This document shows positions 41,001 to 48,986 of a DNA stretch of 64,000 nt, piece after piece. Within the stretch, counting starts at the first letter, position 1; each line of letters begins with the position of its first letter. Both the position numbers and the translations under genes were made by a program. The notes under the pieces were generated by a model. That model made no database searches. It was not told where the DNA came from and was given only the letters and a program-made list of their open reading frames with translations. This DNA is from Nonomuraea harbinensis (lineage in GTDB: Bacteria > Actinomycetota > Actinomycetes > Streptosporangiales > Streptosporangiaceae): the NCBI RefSeq assembly GCF_019396385.1, contig NZ_JAHKRN010000013.1, positions 62,001 to 126,000 of the forward strand. The letters run 5' to 3'.

Positions 41001-41972
41001 TACCACTCCGGCACGCCCATGGACTACGAGTCCTCTTCCTGGCCGGTGGCCAAGGACCAGCGGAACGTCTACTCGGCCTACCTGCCGATCGTCCGGGCTC
41101 CGGACAGGCGCACCGAGTACGTCGGCCCGATCGACCCCGAGGTGGTCGTCGTGCGCCAGACGAGCAGCGAGGAGCGGAACCTGCTCCGCACCATGCACGT
41201 GTTCGACAAGCCGGGCCGTCTCACCCAGCGATGGAACGCCGGGCCGTTCACACCGGGCGCCTTCACCGCGTCGGAACCCGTCCGCCGGGCGGCCGACGGG
41301 CAGGGACTCGGGTTCTGCCCGATCTGCCGGCAGGGTGACGTCCTGTGGGCCCCCTACACCTTGATCGGGCCTCCGGGCCAGTTCGGGGACACGTACATCG
41401 GTGGTGCCCGCCTGTTCAGGGACGGCACGGAGATCCCGGCCGGCGACACGGGCGGCCTCCCGTCGTTCGTCCTGCCGAAGGAGGCGGGTGACTACCGGCT
41501 GACCCTCGACGACCCCGGCAACAGGACCACGGCGGAGTGGACCTTCCGCTCCCGGTCCGTGACCGAGGACGCCACCCAGGGCTTGCACTGCCTGGGCGCC
41601 CTGTTCGGCATCACGGACCCGTGCCGGCCGGAGCAGGTCGTGTTCGTCTCGTACGACCTGACTGACAGCATCGGGCTGGACAACAGCGTGCCGGCGGGAA
41701 GGCGGCACACCTTCGGCGCCCGCGTCTACCACTCGCCGACGACCGGGCGCGTGCCGGCCGTCTCCGGCCTGAAGCTGTGGACCAGCACCGACGACGGCGC
41801 GAGCTGGACCCCGGCCGACGTCCGGCGCGGCCGGGACGGCGTCTACACCGTCTCGGTCACCTATCCCCGTCTGTCCGCCACCAAGGGAGCGGTGAGCCTG
41901 CGGGCCGAGGCCTGGAACGCCGCGGGCGACCGCGTCACCCAGACCAGCCTGCGCGCCTTCACCCTCCGCTAG
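38085..41972 (+). CDS. Secreted S8 subtilase, multidomain
   Basis: A 1295-residue secreted serine protease. Signal peptide with RRRW then VAALAMAATAVHAPAAA; a pro-region; then the subtilase domain with Asp246 (VAVLDTGIDDTHPDL), His279 (GHGTHVASTI), Asn375 (VVAAGNAG) and Ser453 (NGTSMATPHVAG). The C-terminal 800 residues contain Ig-like/Fn3-type sections and a PA-like domain near residues 860-920 (LDLRGRLALLDDGGDCGGRV). Such large subtilases act on extracellular or wall proteins. AGGAGA 8 bases before the ATG supports the start. Downstream of the LAL regulator. Confidence 0.92.
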   Translation: MKIFTGVRRRWPVAAVAALAMAATAVHAPAAADEKAGKEPAAAPITLDGVKPGKHEITLITGDKVTLTDEGGRYRFEAKAAPRPGHALPTFHGQGGPDGFYVYPDDVLPAIAAGRVDRALFDVKYLAEHGYADDTYTPVIVQYPGKAGNRGAAADALPAGTPTATLDSINGAALAVPHDRTAAFWSAVLGGTPEARTAGTLGAGLAKVWLDRKVEADLDRSVPLVGAPQAWAAGLDGAGVKVAVLDTGIDDTHPDLAGKVAEARSFVDGVETVKDGHGHGTHVASTITGSGAASDGRQKGVAPGAELAVGKVLDDNGDGQWSDVIEGMQWAATSGAKVVNMSLGGGPTDGADPLSQALDNLTAETGALFVVAAGNAGQAESVGTPGAARSALTVAATDKDDKLAGFSSRGPRTDGALKPDIAAPGAEIVAARAAGTSMGTPTGEAYTSANGTSMATPHVAGAAAILAQRHPDWTAAQLKTALMSTAKDVGLTVYERGSGRLDLANAVTQRLHAATANLDYGYVEAGAAPVSKELAYVNASDQPVTLTLTPALATTAGEAVPAGVLTVDGTLTIAPGQTGTATVTLSPADLPIGAYTGAVTATDDRGTRLTVPVGLLREPPKVKLTMRFLDREGAPVDPKILSVIDVTGDRGNLAGRARAESPGVISVMVPQGVYSVTSDLSWIDPVTYVPSTAWLVNPEVEVAGDTEVTLDGRELREIRFDTPKRAVSSPESQTYTHVQQTMKNGVSWWSYTSSAPFYQHWITPTKRLTRSKLLFTTSWGLALPEVTMEVRGRDPLKLNPAVWPHAGKIARGAPMEQVPFTGDLKAKLVNVGVGENLAGLDLRGRLALLDDGGDCGGRVEIFRRIRDAGAAGVLMWPSAPFGSCGFGPLIPQPVYAEQGDTSTEVGIPYVTVAPAEAKELIRRLAKGPVTITVKGTPKSPYAYQLHPVERDRIPASMTYKITDRRLAAIDTHYHSGTPMDYESSSWPVAKDQRNVYSAYLPIVRAPDRRTEYVGPIDPEVVVVRQTSSEERNLLRTMHVFDKPGRLTQRWNAGPFTPGAFTASEPVRRAADGQGLGFCPICRQGDVLWAPYTLIGPPGQFGDTYIGGARLFRDGTEIPAGDTGGLPSFVLPKEAGDYRLTLDDPGNRTTAEWTFRSRSVTEDATQGLHCLGALFGITDPCRPEQVVFVSYDLTDSIGLDNSVPAGRRHTFGARVYHSPTTGRVPAVSGLKLWTSTDDGASWTPADVRRGRDGVYTVSVTYPRLSATKGAVSLRAEAWNAAGDRVTQTSLRAFTLR

Positions 41973-41977
41973 CCGGG

Positions 41978-42013
41978 GGTCCCGTGGCTCTCCCGCAAAT
42001 GAGCCACGGGACC
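41978..42013. terminator. Bidirectional terminator after subtilase and deacetylase
   Basis: GGTCCCGTGGCTC and GAGCCACGGGACC form a perfect 13-bp stem with a 10-base loop between two convergent genes. It begins 6 bases past the subtilase stop and ends on the deacetylase stop codon, so it can serve both transcripts. Confidence 0.8.
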
Positions 42014-42696
42014 TACGGGTAGCTGACGCCCGACCGCAGCTTGCCGCTGTAGAGCTGCGGCACGGTGACCAGGTGGTAGCCCCGCTTCTTCAGCTCCCTG
42101 ATGACCTCCGGCATGGCCTGGACGGTCTGCGGCACCGTGTCGTGCATCAGGATGATGCCGTCGCGCTTGGCCAGGCTGAGCACCTTGGCCTTGATCTTCT
42201 TCTTGTCCTTCAGCGCCCAGTCGTGGGTCGTGCCGGTCCACTTCACCTCGGCGAGGTCCAGCTCGTCGGCGATGCGCAGCACGCGCTCGTCGGTGTGGCC
42301 GAACGGCGGCCGGAACATGGTCGCCGTCAGGCCCGTGGCCTTCTTGATGGCCTGCTGGCCGGCCTTGATGTCGTCGAAGATCTCGTCGTCGAGCCGGGGC
42401 GTCAGCGAGAAGTGGGAGTAGGTGTGGTTGCCGATCGCGTGTCCTTCGGCGAGCGTCCGCTTCGCCAGCGCGGGGCGCTGGTCGACGTACTTGCCCGTCA
42501 GGAAGAACGTGGCCTTGGCGCGTTCCTTCTTGAGGATGCGCAGGAGCTTCGCCGTGCTCTTGCCCGGGCCGTCGTCGAAGGTCAGCGCCAGACACTTGAC
42601 CTCGGCACAGTCGATCTTCGCCTGGGCGGTGGTGGCGGGGGTGCCGCTCAGCGCCAGCGACCCGGCGAGCAAGCCATGAATCAGCACAGCCAACAC
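42013..42696 (-). CDS. Secreted polysaccharide deacetylase
   Basis: A 227-residue NodB-domain deacetylase. Signal peptide (VLAVLIHGLLAGSLALSGTP, cut near AQA), then the NodB motifs: LTFDDGPGKSTAKLL (catalytic Asp and metal Asp), GNHTYSHFSL (two metal histidines), MFRPPFGHTDERV and IILMHDTV. It removes N-acetyl groups from peptidoglycan or chitin-like polymers outside the cell. The frame is open upstream but GTG at 42696 (or 42687) is the first usable start before the signal segment. Confidence 0.88.
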   Translation of the reverse strand: MLAVLIHGLLAGSLALSGTPATTAQAKIDCAEVKCLALTFDDGPGKSTAKLLRILKKERAKATFFLTGKYVDQRPALAKRTLAEGHAIGNHTYSHFSLTPRLDDEIFDDIKAGQQAIKKATGLTATMFRPPFGHTDERVLRIADELDLAEVKWTGTTHDWALKDKKKIKAKVLSLAKRDGIILMHDTVPQTVQAMPEVIRELKKRGYHLVTVPQLYSGKLRSGVSYP

Positions 42697-42785
42697 CCTA
42701 CGGCCCGTGCCTCCACGTGTTCGATCATGCTCGGGAGAAGGCGCAGGTCGCGGACTCTTGGACCGTTTTTCGTTATCGACCCGTG

Positions 42786-43967
42786 TCAGGCGAACACCGT
42801 CACCAGACGGGTGAACTCGCTCGCGACGTCCATGCCGTCCCACACCCGGTGGAAGCTGAGCGCGTCGCCGAACGGCACCATGCGGTCGACGCCCCGCCCC
42901 GCCAGGGCATGGGCCAGCTCCATCAGCTCCTCGCGGGAGAAGCCGAAGTGGGTCATCGTCTGGTCGCGCCGTCCCACCAGGGGGATCAGCTCGGCCAGGG
43001 AGCCGAGCCTGGCGTGCGCGAACGTGCCGGCGCCGAGCCAGCGCCGGGGCGCGGTGATCGCGGTGGCGAGCGCGAGGGCGTCGTCGTGGAGGTCGGCCGC
43101 CCGTTCGTAGGCGGCCACCCGCCGCTGCACCGCCATGGCCGCGTCGACCGCCCACCCGCGCCGCTCGACCGCGAGCGCGAGGCAGGCGGCGAAGGCGGCG
43201 CGGGCCGCGTCGCAGTCGGCGCGCGACCCGACCCAGAACGCCGTGCGCGGCGAGGAGCAGGCCGCCTGGTCGAACCAGTAGGAGTCGTTCACGAACCCCT
43301 CCGCCACCGCCGCCCGCGCGGCGCGCGGCGCGCCCAGCCACGCCGAGGCCCGCACCACCGCGAACGACGACCGGTCGGGGAACGTCAGCTCCCGCGCGTG
43401 CGGGGCCAGCGGATGCCGGCGGATCTCGTGCGCCGCCCGGTCGCCGCCCCAGATGACGCGCAGGTCGCAGGCCGAGGAGAGGGCGGCCGTGATGGTGGGG
43501 GAGCGGTCGTAGCAGATGATCCGCTGGGTGGCGGCCACCACCGGGTCGGCGTCGTCGAGCGCCTCCTGCAGCGCGTCGACGATCGTGGCGGCCATGGGAC
43601 CCGCGCGCGGGGACAGCCGCACGACGTTGCGGTTGCCGGTCAGCGCCGACAGCGCCCACGAGTAGACGAACACGGTGTCGACGTCGGCGGGCGGGACGTG
43701 GAACGCCAGGCCGCGCGGCATCCGTACATGATCACCGCGCAGCGCGTCGATGGTGCGCAGCAGCTCGCCGGGACGCAGGAAGGAGCCGAGCGTGCCGAGC
43801 TCGGGATGGCGGCGCGCGAGCGCCGGGCGGAGCAGCAGCCGGCCGAACGCGACCAGGAAGTCGAGGATGCGGTCGTCGCCCACGGACAGGCGGCTCCCGG
43901 CCATGACCTCGTCGAGCAGGTGGTCGACGGTGACGGGCGGACCGGCGGGGAACCTGACGTCGAGCAT
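42786..43967 (-). CDS. LuxC-type acyl-CoA reductase
   Basis: A 393-residue protein of the LuxC acyl-CoA/fatty-acyl reductase family. Visible are LAFHVPPADVDTVFVYSWAL, SALTGNRNVVRLSPRAGPMA (cofactor loop), the cysteine in WFDQAACSSPRTAFWVG (active-site candidate), and the C-terminal DRMVPFGDALSFHRVWDGMD. It would reduce an activated acyl group to an aldehyde; alone, without LuxE/D, the substrate is unclear. LuxC-like genes also occur in surface-polysaccharide clusters, and here it stands at the edge of one. Start ATG 43967, or GTG 43970. Confidence 0.82.
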   Translation of the reverse strand: MLDVRFPAGPPVTVDHLLDEVMAGSRLSVGDDRILDFLVAFGRLLLRPALARRHPELGTLGSFLRPGELLRTIDALRGDHVRMPRGLAFHVPPADVDTVFVYSWALSALTGNRNVVRLSPRAGPMAATIVDALQEALDDADPVVAATQRIICYDRSPTITAALSSACDLRVIWGGDRAAHEIRRHPLAPHARELTFPDRSSFAVVRASAWLGAPRAARAAVAEGFVNDSYWFDQAACSSPRTAFWVGSRADCDAARAAFAACLALAVERRGWAVDAAMAVQRRVAAYERAADLHDDALALATAITAPRRWLGAGTFAHARLGSLAELIPLVGRRDQTMTHFGFSREELMELAHALAGRGVDRMVPFGDALSFHRVWDGMDVASEFTRLVTVFA

Positions 43968-44037
43968 CACGTCACCGCCCGGCCGCTGACACCCACCACG
44001 TGCATGCACTCTCCGTGTTGAGAACGCAACAAAGTGT

Positions 44038-44057
44038 AGTTGAGCCGGGCGTCAACT
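44038..44057. promoter_or_regulatory. Inverted repeat in the LuxC/methyltransferase divergent gap
   Basis: AGTTGA and TCAACT are exact 6-base arms around 8 bases. The gap also has a TATAAG hexamer at 44091-44096 with no good partner. The repeat is a candidate operator for one or both divergent transcripts; no local regulator is present. Confidence 0.35.
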
Positions 44058-44162
44058 GAAACCGCGTCCCCTGGGGGAGTAAGGGAAGCGTATAAGGACG
44101 CGTGGCGCTGATCGGCGACTGCGAAGGTTCGACGGGGCGCGCCAACCGCACGGAGGGACACC

Positions 44163-44231
44163 ATGCACGATTCCAACCACTGGTACGGTCACTCCCGCGT
44201 TCCCGGCCGGAAGCGGGTCCGATGCGCGTGA
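44163..44231 (+). CDS. 22-residue HWYGH peptide ORF overlapping methyltransferase start
   Basis: ATG at 44163 lies six bases after a strong GGAGG site, the only good ribosome site in the leader. The peptide begins MHDSNHWYGHS and ends after 22 codons at a TGA (44229-44231) that overlaps the methyltransferase ATG at 44222 by ten bases, so translation would be coupled. The HWYGH motif resembles, from memory, the N terminus of longer actinobacterial surface-polymer proteins; if so this is the truncated front of such a gene now acting as a leader. Confidence 0.45.
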   Translation: MHDSNHWYGHSRVPGRKRVRCA

Positions 44232-45868
44232 TCGACGGCGCCGAAGGCGTCGAGCTGAGAGCGGGCCCGGGCGAGGCGCCGGGCAACGTCCGGCTGATCG
44301 GCGGCGCGATGCTGCTGTGGTCGGACACGGGTGAGATCACCTGCTGGCGGGCCGCCGCGCTGGAACTCCTGGACCGGTTGCTGCCCGCCGCCGCGCGGGT
44401 CCTGCTGGTCGGCCCGCACCCGATGGAGCTGGTCGACCGGGTGGCCGGGCGGGCCGTTTCCGTGGCGGCGGTGCTGCGTTCGTTCCCCGACGCGTGCGCG
44501 CTGGGCGAGCGGCATCCGGGCATCGACGTCCACTGCGGACGCCTGGATCTGCTCGACCCCGACGAGCCGTACGACCTGGTGCTGGCGCTGGACGGGCTGG
44601 CCCGCACGCACTCGGCCGAGGCGCCGGCGGTGCCGTGGCGACGGTCGCTGGCCGCGCTGGCCGGGCTCGCCGCCCCGGGCGGGCGGCTGGTGCTCGGGGT
44701 GCGCAACGACCTCGGGGTGGACCGGCTCCTCGACGCGCGCCCGCCGGACCGTGACGGCCAGTGGGAGCCGCACGGCTGCGACCCCACCTACCCGAGCGGG
44801 CCGGTCACCCTCGACGCCGCGCTGGCGTCGGCGGGGCTCCGCGCCGAACGCTGCTACGCGGCCTACCCCGACGGCCGGGCGCCCCGGGCCGTGCTCGCCC
44901 GCGAGCTGCTCGGCATGGAGCTGCCGGAGGCGCTCACCTTCCCGCTGAGCGGGAGCGAGGCGGAGCGGATGCCGGCGGCCGACCCGCTGCGGCTGACCCG
45001 GCTGGTGTTCCGCCACCGGCTGGGGGACGAGCTGGCCCCGCTCTGGCTGGCCGTGGCCACCCGGGGGGAGCCGTCGTCCGCGAACCTGCCGCTCGGCCTG
45101 GTCGAGGAGGGGGCGTCCGTGCACGAACTGGTACGCGACGGCACGGGTCCGATGATCGCCCTGCGGCTGCCCGGCGGCGAGGCGCGGCCGGTACCGGCGG
45201 GCCGGGTCGTGGAGGAGATGCTCGTGGAGGCCTGCGCCCGCGAGGACGTCCGGGCCGTCCGTGTGCTGCTCACCGCGCTCGCCCAGTGGGTGGAGGACGG
45301 CGGCGACGTCACCGCCACGGCCGACGCGCTGGTCTGGGACGGGGAGTCCTTCCATCCGGTCGCCCCCGGCCCCGTCCCGCCGCCCGGGGGCGCCGGGCCG
45401 CCGCCGGCCGTGGTGCTCTGCCGGATGCTGTGGCGGTTCGCGGTGCGGTTGCTGGCCGCCGGGCACCACCATCCGTGGCCGTGGCCGCTGGAGAGCGACC
45501 AGCTCACGCTCACGCTGTGCGGCATGGCGGGCAGGCCGTGCGACCGCGCCGAGCTGGAGCTGGCCCGCAGGCTCGACGCCGAGCTGGGCCCGCCCGCCGG
45601 GCCGGACGATCCGGCGCCGACGTACCGCGACCTGCTGCGCGCCAGGGACCGGCTCGCCGAGCAGCTCGCCGTCGCGCTGGCCAGGGTCTCCCGGCTGGAG
45701 AGCCGGCTCAAGCACCGCGAGCGCGCGCTGGCGAGGGCGCGCTCGCGCCTGCGGCGCAGCCGCCACAACGCCTCCGCCTACCGCAGGACGCTCGGTTACC
45801 GGCTGTCACGCGGGCTCTCCGGCCCCCGCCGGGCCGCTCGCCGGGTCATGCGCCTGTTGTACGGATGA
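44222..45868 (+). CDS. Methyltransferase-like protein of the surface-polymer cluster
   Basis: A 548-residue protein. Residues about 45-190 look like a class I SAM methyltransferase fold (VLLVGPHPMELVDRVAG, DVHCGRLDLLDPDEPYDLVL, APGGRLVLGVRNDLG), although motif I is degenerate compared with GxGxG. A middle part (VFRHRLGDELAPLWLAVATR) matches the C-terminal region of such proteins in actinomycete glycan clusters. The C terminus (about residues 465-535) is a basic coiled coil (LAVALARVSRLESRLKHRER). ATG at 44222 overlaps the short HWYGH frame; a GTG at 44102 is in frame but lacks a ribosome site. Confidence 0.72.
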   Translation: MRVIDGAEGVELRAGPGEAPGNVRLIGGAMLLWSDTGEITCWRAAALELLDRLLPAAARVLLVGPHPMELVDRVAGRAVSVAAVLRSFPDACALGERHPGIDVHCGRLDLLDPDEPYDLVLALDGLARTHSAEAPAVPWRRSLAALAGLAAPGGRLVLGVRNDLGVDRLLDARPPDRDGQWEPHGCDPTYPSGPVTLDAALASAGLRAERCYAAYPDGRAPRAVLARELLGMELPEALTFPLSGSEAERMPAADPLRLTRLVFRHRLGDELAPLWLAVATRGEPSSANLPLGLVEEGASVHELVRDGTGPMIALRLPGGEARPVPAGRVVEEMLVEACAREDVRAVRVLLTALAQWVEDGGDVTATADALVWDGESFHPVAPGPVPPPGGAGPPPAVVLCRMLWRFAVRLLAAGHHHPWPWPLESDQLTLTLCGMAGRPCDRAELELARRLDAELGPPAGPDDPAPTYRDLLRARDRLAEQLAVALARVSRLESRLKHRERALARARSRLRRSRHNASAYRRTLGYRLSRGLSGPRRAARRVMRLLYG

Positions 45869-45966
45869 CGTCTGCGGCGGCAGATGGTCAAGAACAGGCA
45901 TGGACATCCTCTAGTAGTAGCAGAGAGTAAAGATTCAAACACGGCAGGTCGTCATGCTGTTGGTCC

Positions 45967-46773
45967 ATGAGGACCTATTCGCTCGATGACGTCCACGAGA
46001 CACGCAAGCGGAGAGACTCCTGGTGGACGGTGTACTTCGTGGACCCGATCGCCTGCCGGGTCGCGCTCGTGGTCGCCAACCGTACCCAGATCACGCCCAA
46101 CAACCTCACGGTGTTCTCGCTGGTCCTCGGCGCGGCGTCAGCCGTGTGCCTGGCGGCGGGCGAACTGGCGGCCGGCGCGCTGCTCTTCTACCTGAGCTTC
46201 ATGATCGACTGTGTCGACGGCAAGATCGCCAGGTTGAAGGGCACGGGGACGCCCTTCGGGCTCTGGCTCGACTACGTCGGCGACCGGGTGCGGGTGGTGC
46301 TGTGCGCCGCCGGGCTCGCCTACGGGCAGTACGAGCGCACGGGGGAGGTCGCATACATCCTGCTCGGCGCCGCCGTGGCCGTGCTCGACCTGTTCAGGTA
46401 CGTCAACGCGCCGCAGATGAAGCGGGTCCACGCCGCCATCAGGGGGGAGCGGAACGCCGAGGAGGCCCCGCCGGACCTGGTGCCGGCGCCGCGTGAGGAG
46501 GACGCCGAGGCGCCCGTGCCGACGGGCTTCCTGCAGCGGCTCAACGCGTTCCTGGCCCGCCACCGGGTGCGATCGCACCTGATCAGCGGGATCGAGTTCC
46601 ACGCGGCCGTGTTCGTGATCGCGCCCCTGATCGGGGTGGTGGCGCTGATCCCGGTGGCGGCGGCGGCCAGTTTCCTGCTTCTCGCCAACGAGGTCTTCCT
46701 GGTTTACCGGATGTGGCTCTTCGCCCGCAGGCACGGAGCCGCTCAGGAGAGCCGAGAGCACGTTCTCGTCTAA
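45967..46773 (+). CDS. CDP-alcohol phosphatidyltransferase
   Basis: A 268-residue membrane enzyme. The family signature DGx2ARx8Gx3Dx3D is complete: DGKIARLKGT followed by G, LDYVGDR. Hydrophobic segments surround it (LTVFSLVLGAASAVCLAAGE, and the C-terminal VFVIAPLIGVVALIPVAAAA). It moves an alcohol phosphate from a CDP-alcohol to an acceptor, as in phospholipid or teichoic-acid-type lipid synthesis. Here, next to a sulfotransferase and glycerophosphotransferase, a cell-surface polymer linkage is likely. No strong ribosome site before ATG 45967. Confidence 0.85.
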   Translation: MRTYSLDDVHETRKRRDSWWTVYFVDPIACRVALVVANRTQITPNNLTVFSLVLGAASAVCLAAGELAAGALLFYLSFMIDCVDGKIARLKGTGTPFGLWLDYVGDRVRVVLCAAGLAYGQYERTGEVAYILLGAAVAVLDLFRYVNAPQMKRVHAAIRGERNAEEAPPDLVPAPREEDAEAPVPTGFLQRLNAFLARHRVRSHLISGIEFHAAVFVIAPLIGVVALIPVAAAASFLLLANEVFLVYRMWLFARRHGAAQESREHVLV

Positions 46774-46794
46774 GTTTTCGGGGGTTAGTACGAA

Positions 46795-47841
46795 ATGTCT
46801 GACAGGCCGGTGTTCGTCATCGGGTGCCCGCGCTCCGGGACCACGATGCTCCAGCTCATGCTCCACTCCCACCCTCGGCTGGCGGTGGCGCCGGAGACGA
46901 AGTTCGTCCTTCCCGCCTACTACCGTCGCCGGGTCTTCGGCGACCTGCGGGACGCCGCCCGCCGCCGCCCGCTGGCCGAGTGGATCGCCGGCGACCGCAG
47001 CACCAAGTTCCGCGAGCTGAAGATCGCCAAGGCCGACTTCGTCCGCGAGGCCGTGGAAGGGCCGGGCTCGCTCGGCTCCGTCATCGGGACCGCCTTCCGC
47101 ATGTACGCCGACCGCTTCGACAAGCCCCGCTGGGGCGACAAGCGGCCCAGCTACGTCAAGCACACCGACCTGCTGCTCAGGCTCTTCCCCGACGCCCAGT
47201 TCATCCACCTGATCAGGGACGGGCGCGACTGCGTCGCCTCGCTCAAGGAGATGCCCTGGTACACGGCCGACTCCTTCCACGCGATCGCCACCTGGGCCGA
47301 GGCCATGGACGCGGGGGAGCGGCTGCGCCGGACGCTGCCCGAGGACACCTACTTCGAGCTGCGGTACGAGGACCTCACCGACGATCCGGAGACCGAGCTC
47401 AAGAAGCTCTGCGTGTTCCTGGACGAGGACTTCTCGCCCGCCATGGTCTCGCCGCGCGAGGCAGCCAGCATGGCCGTGCCGGTGCACAAGGTCTGGCACA
47501 GCAACACGCACGGCGAGGTCACCCGCAGCAGGGTGGGGAGCTGGGCCAAGCGGCTGGACTCCTGGGAGATCTCGCTGTGCGAGCACGTGTTCGGCGAGCG
47601 CCTCGAAGCCAACGGCTACGAGCTGTCCGGCGCGCCCAGCGCGGCCAAGGAGCACGTGGCGGCCTGCAACAAGACGATGGCCAGGCGGCGTACCAGCCGG
47701 CTGCGCAAGGGCTTCCGCGACCGCATCAACAGGATGCGCGAGCCCAGCCCCGTGGCGGCCCTGCTCACCAGCGGCCAGCGGGTGCTGGCGGGCGTCCCGC
47801 AGCAGCGCAACGAGTCGCCCGAACTGGCCGAGCACAACTGA
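46795..47841 (+). CDS. PAPS-dependent sulfotransferase
   Basis: A 348-residue sulfotransferase-fold protein. The 5'-phosphosulfate loop CPRSGTTMLQ is at residues 11-20 and the 3'-phosphate motif LIRDGRDCVASL about residues 139-150; WGDKRPSYVKH and the WAKRLDSWEISLCEHVFG tail follow the carbohydrate-sulfotransferase pattern. It probably transfers sulfate from PAPS to a glycan or lipid-linked intermediate of the adjacent pathway. ATG 46795, 21 bases after the phosphatidyltransferase. Confidence 0.87.
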   Translation: MSDRPVFVIGCPRSGTTMLQLMLHSHPRLAVAPETKFVLPAYYRRRVFGDLRDAARRRPLAEWIAGDRSTKFRELKIAKADFVREAVEGPGSLGSVIGTAFRMYADRFDKPRWGDKRPSYVKHTDLLLRLFPDAQFIHLIRDGRDCVASLKEMPWYTADSFHAIATWAEAMDAGERLRRTLPEDTYFELRYEDLTDDPETELKKLCVFLDEDFSPAMVSPREAASMAVPVHKVWHSNTHGEVTRSRVGSWAKRLDSWEISLCEHVFGERLEANGYELSGAPSAAKEHVAACNKTMARRRTSRLRKGFRDRINRMREPSPVAALLTSGQRVLAGVPQQRNESPELAEHN

Positions 47842-47885
47842 TCACCGACGGCGCCGGCGCGGGGGCACGGCGCCGTCAGCACGAA

Positions 47886-47913
47886 GGGCCCGCCGGTCAC
47901 CGCCGGCGGGCCC
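47886..47913. terminator. Bidirectional terminator between sulfotransferase and GT4
   Basis: GGGCCCGCCGG and CCGGCGGGCCC form a perfect 11-bp stem with a 6-base loop in the 80-base gap between these convergent genes. Confidence 0.75.
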
Positions 47914-47921
47914 TGTGTGGT

Positions 47922-48986
47922 TCAGCGCTCCAGGTGCGCGAACAGGGACTCCCAGCGGTCCAGCACGCGGTCGAGGCGGAAGGCCTCGGCGCGCTCGCGG
48001 GCGGCGGCGCCCAGCCGGCGCCGCTCGCGGTCCGATCCGGTGAGCGAGCCCAGCCGCTCCGCCAGCGCGTCCACGTCACCGGGCGGCACGAGCACCGGCC
48101 GCGCCGACCGAACCCCGCCCGACACGTCGAACGCCACCGCCGGCACCCCGTGCGCGGCGGACTCCAGCAGCACGATCGGCAGCCCCTCGTGCTCGCTGCT
48201 CATCGCCAGGAGCGAGGCGGCGCGGTACTCGGCCGGCATCTCGCCGGCGGGCACCCGCCCGCGGAACACCACCCGGTCCGCCACCCCCTCCCGGGCGGCG
48301 TGCGCGCGCAACCGGTCCAGCTCCGCGCCGTCGCCGATCAGGTGCAGCTCCCACGGCGGCGGCGCGCCCGACCGGGCGAAGGCGGTGATCAGCCGGTCGA
48401 ACCGCTTGACCCCTTCCAGCCGTCCCACCCCCAGCACGCGCGGCGCCGAGAGCTCCGACACCCGGCGGGGCCAGTGCGCCAGCGGGTTCGGCAGCGTCCA
48501 GGCGTTGGGCAGCAGGGCCTGCTCCGAGAAGCGCCACGCGTCGTCCTCGCTGAGGAACACCGCCTGCTCCAGCTCCCGGTAGTGCTTCTTGATCGAGCCC
48601 AGGTGCCAGCAGCCGCTCGCGTGCTCGTACGAGCCGTGATACTGGCCGATCGCCCGCAGGTGCTCCGGGATCAGCCCGGCCGTCCTGGTGACCACTCCCG
48701 GTGAGGTGAGGACCGCGTAGCCGGGGCGCATCGTGCCCAGCAGCTCCCGCAGCCTGCGGCGGGACCGCCGGCGCGCGATCCCGCCCTCCTGCCCCACCGG
48801 CGCGCTGCTGACCAGGTGCCGGTGGTAGCGCGGGTGCTCGACGTAGGGGAAGGGCGACGCGGCCCGGTGCAGGCCGATCACGTGCACCTCGTGCCCGCGC
48901 CGCGCCAGGCCCTGGGCGAGGGTGTGCGTGACCTGCTGGATGCCGCCGAGCGTGTCGGCGTCCAGACACGCGAAGACGACGTTCAT
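47922..48986 (-). CDS. GT4-family glycosyltransferase
   Basis: A 354-residue GT-B fold glycosyltransferase. N-terminal FACLDADTLGGIQQVTHTLA, and the donor-binding C-terminal domain VLGVGRLEGVKRFDRLITAF with EMPAEYRAASLLAMSSEHEG and the EGLPIVLLESAAHGVPAVAF nucleotide-sugar motif. It adds a sugar to a growing surface polymer. ATG 48986 overlaps the stop of the upstream gene (ATGA), so both are coupled. Acceptor and sugar are unknown. Confidence 0.9.
   Translation of the reverse strand: MNVVFACLDADTLGGIQQVTHTLAQGLARRGHEVHVIGLHRAASPFPYVEHPRYHRHLVSSAPVGQEGGIARRRSRRRLRELLGTMRPGYAVLTSPGVVTRTAGLIPEHLRAIGQYHGSYEHASGCWHLGSIKKHYRELEQAVFLSEDDAWRFSEQALLPNAWTLPNPLAHWPRRVSELSAPRVLGVGRLEGVKRFDRLITAFARSGAPPPWELHLIGDGAELDRLRAHAAREGVADRVVFRGRVPAGEMPAEYRAASLLAMSSEHEGLPIVLLESAAHGVPAVAFDVSGGVRSARPVLVPPGDVDALAERLGSLTGSDRERRRLGAAARERAEAFRLDRVLDRWESLFAHLER

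Noticed and set aside
40269-41732. 487-codon minus-strand frame within the subtilase region
   Set aside because: Antisense shadow; the subtilase frame continues unbroken to its stop.
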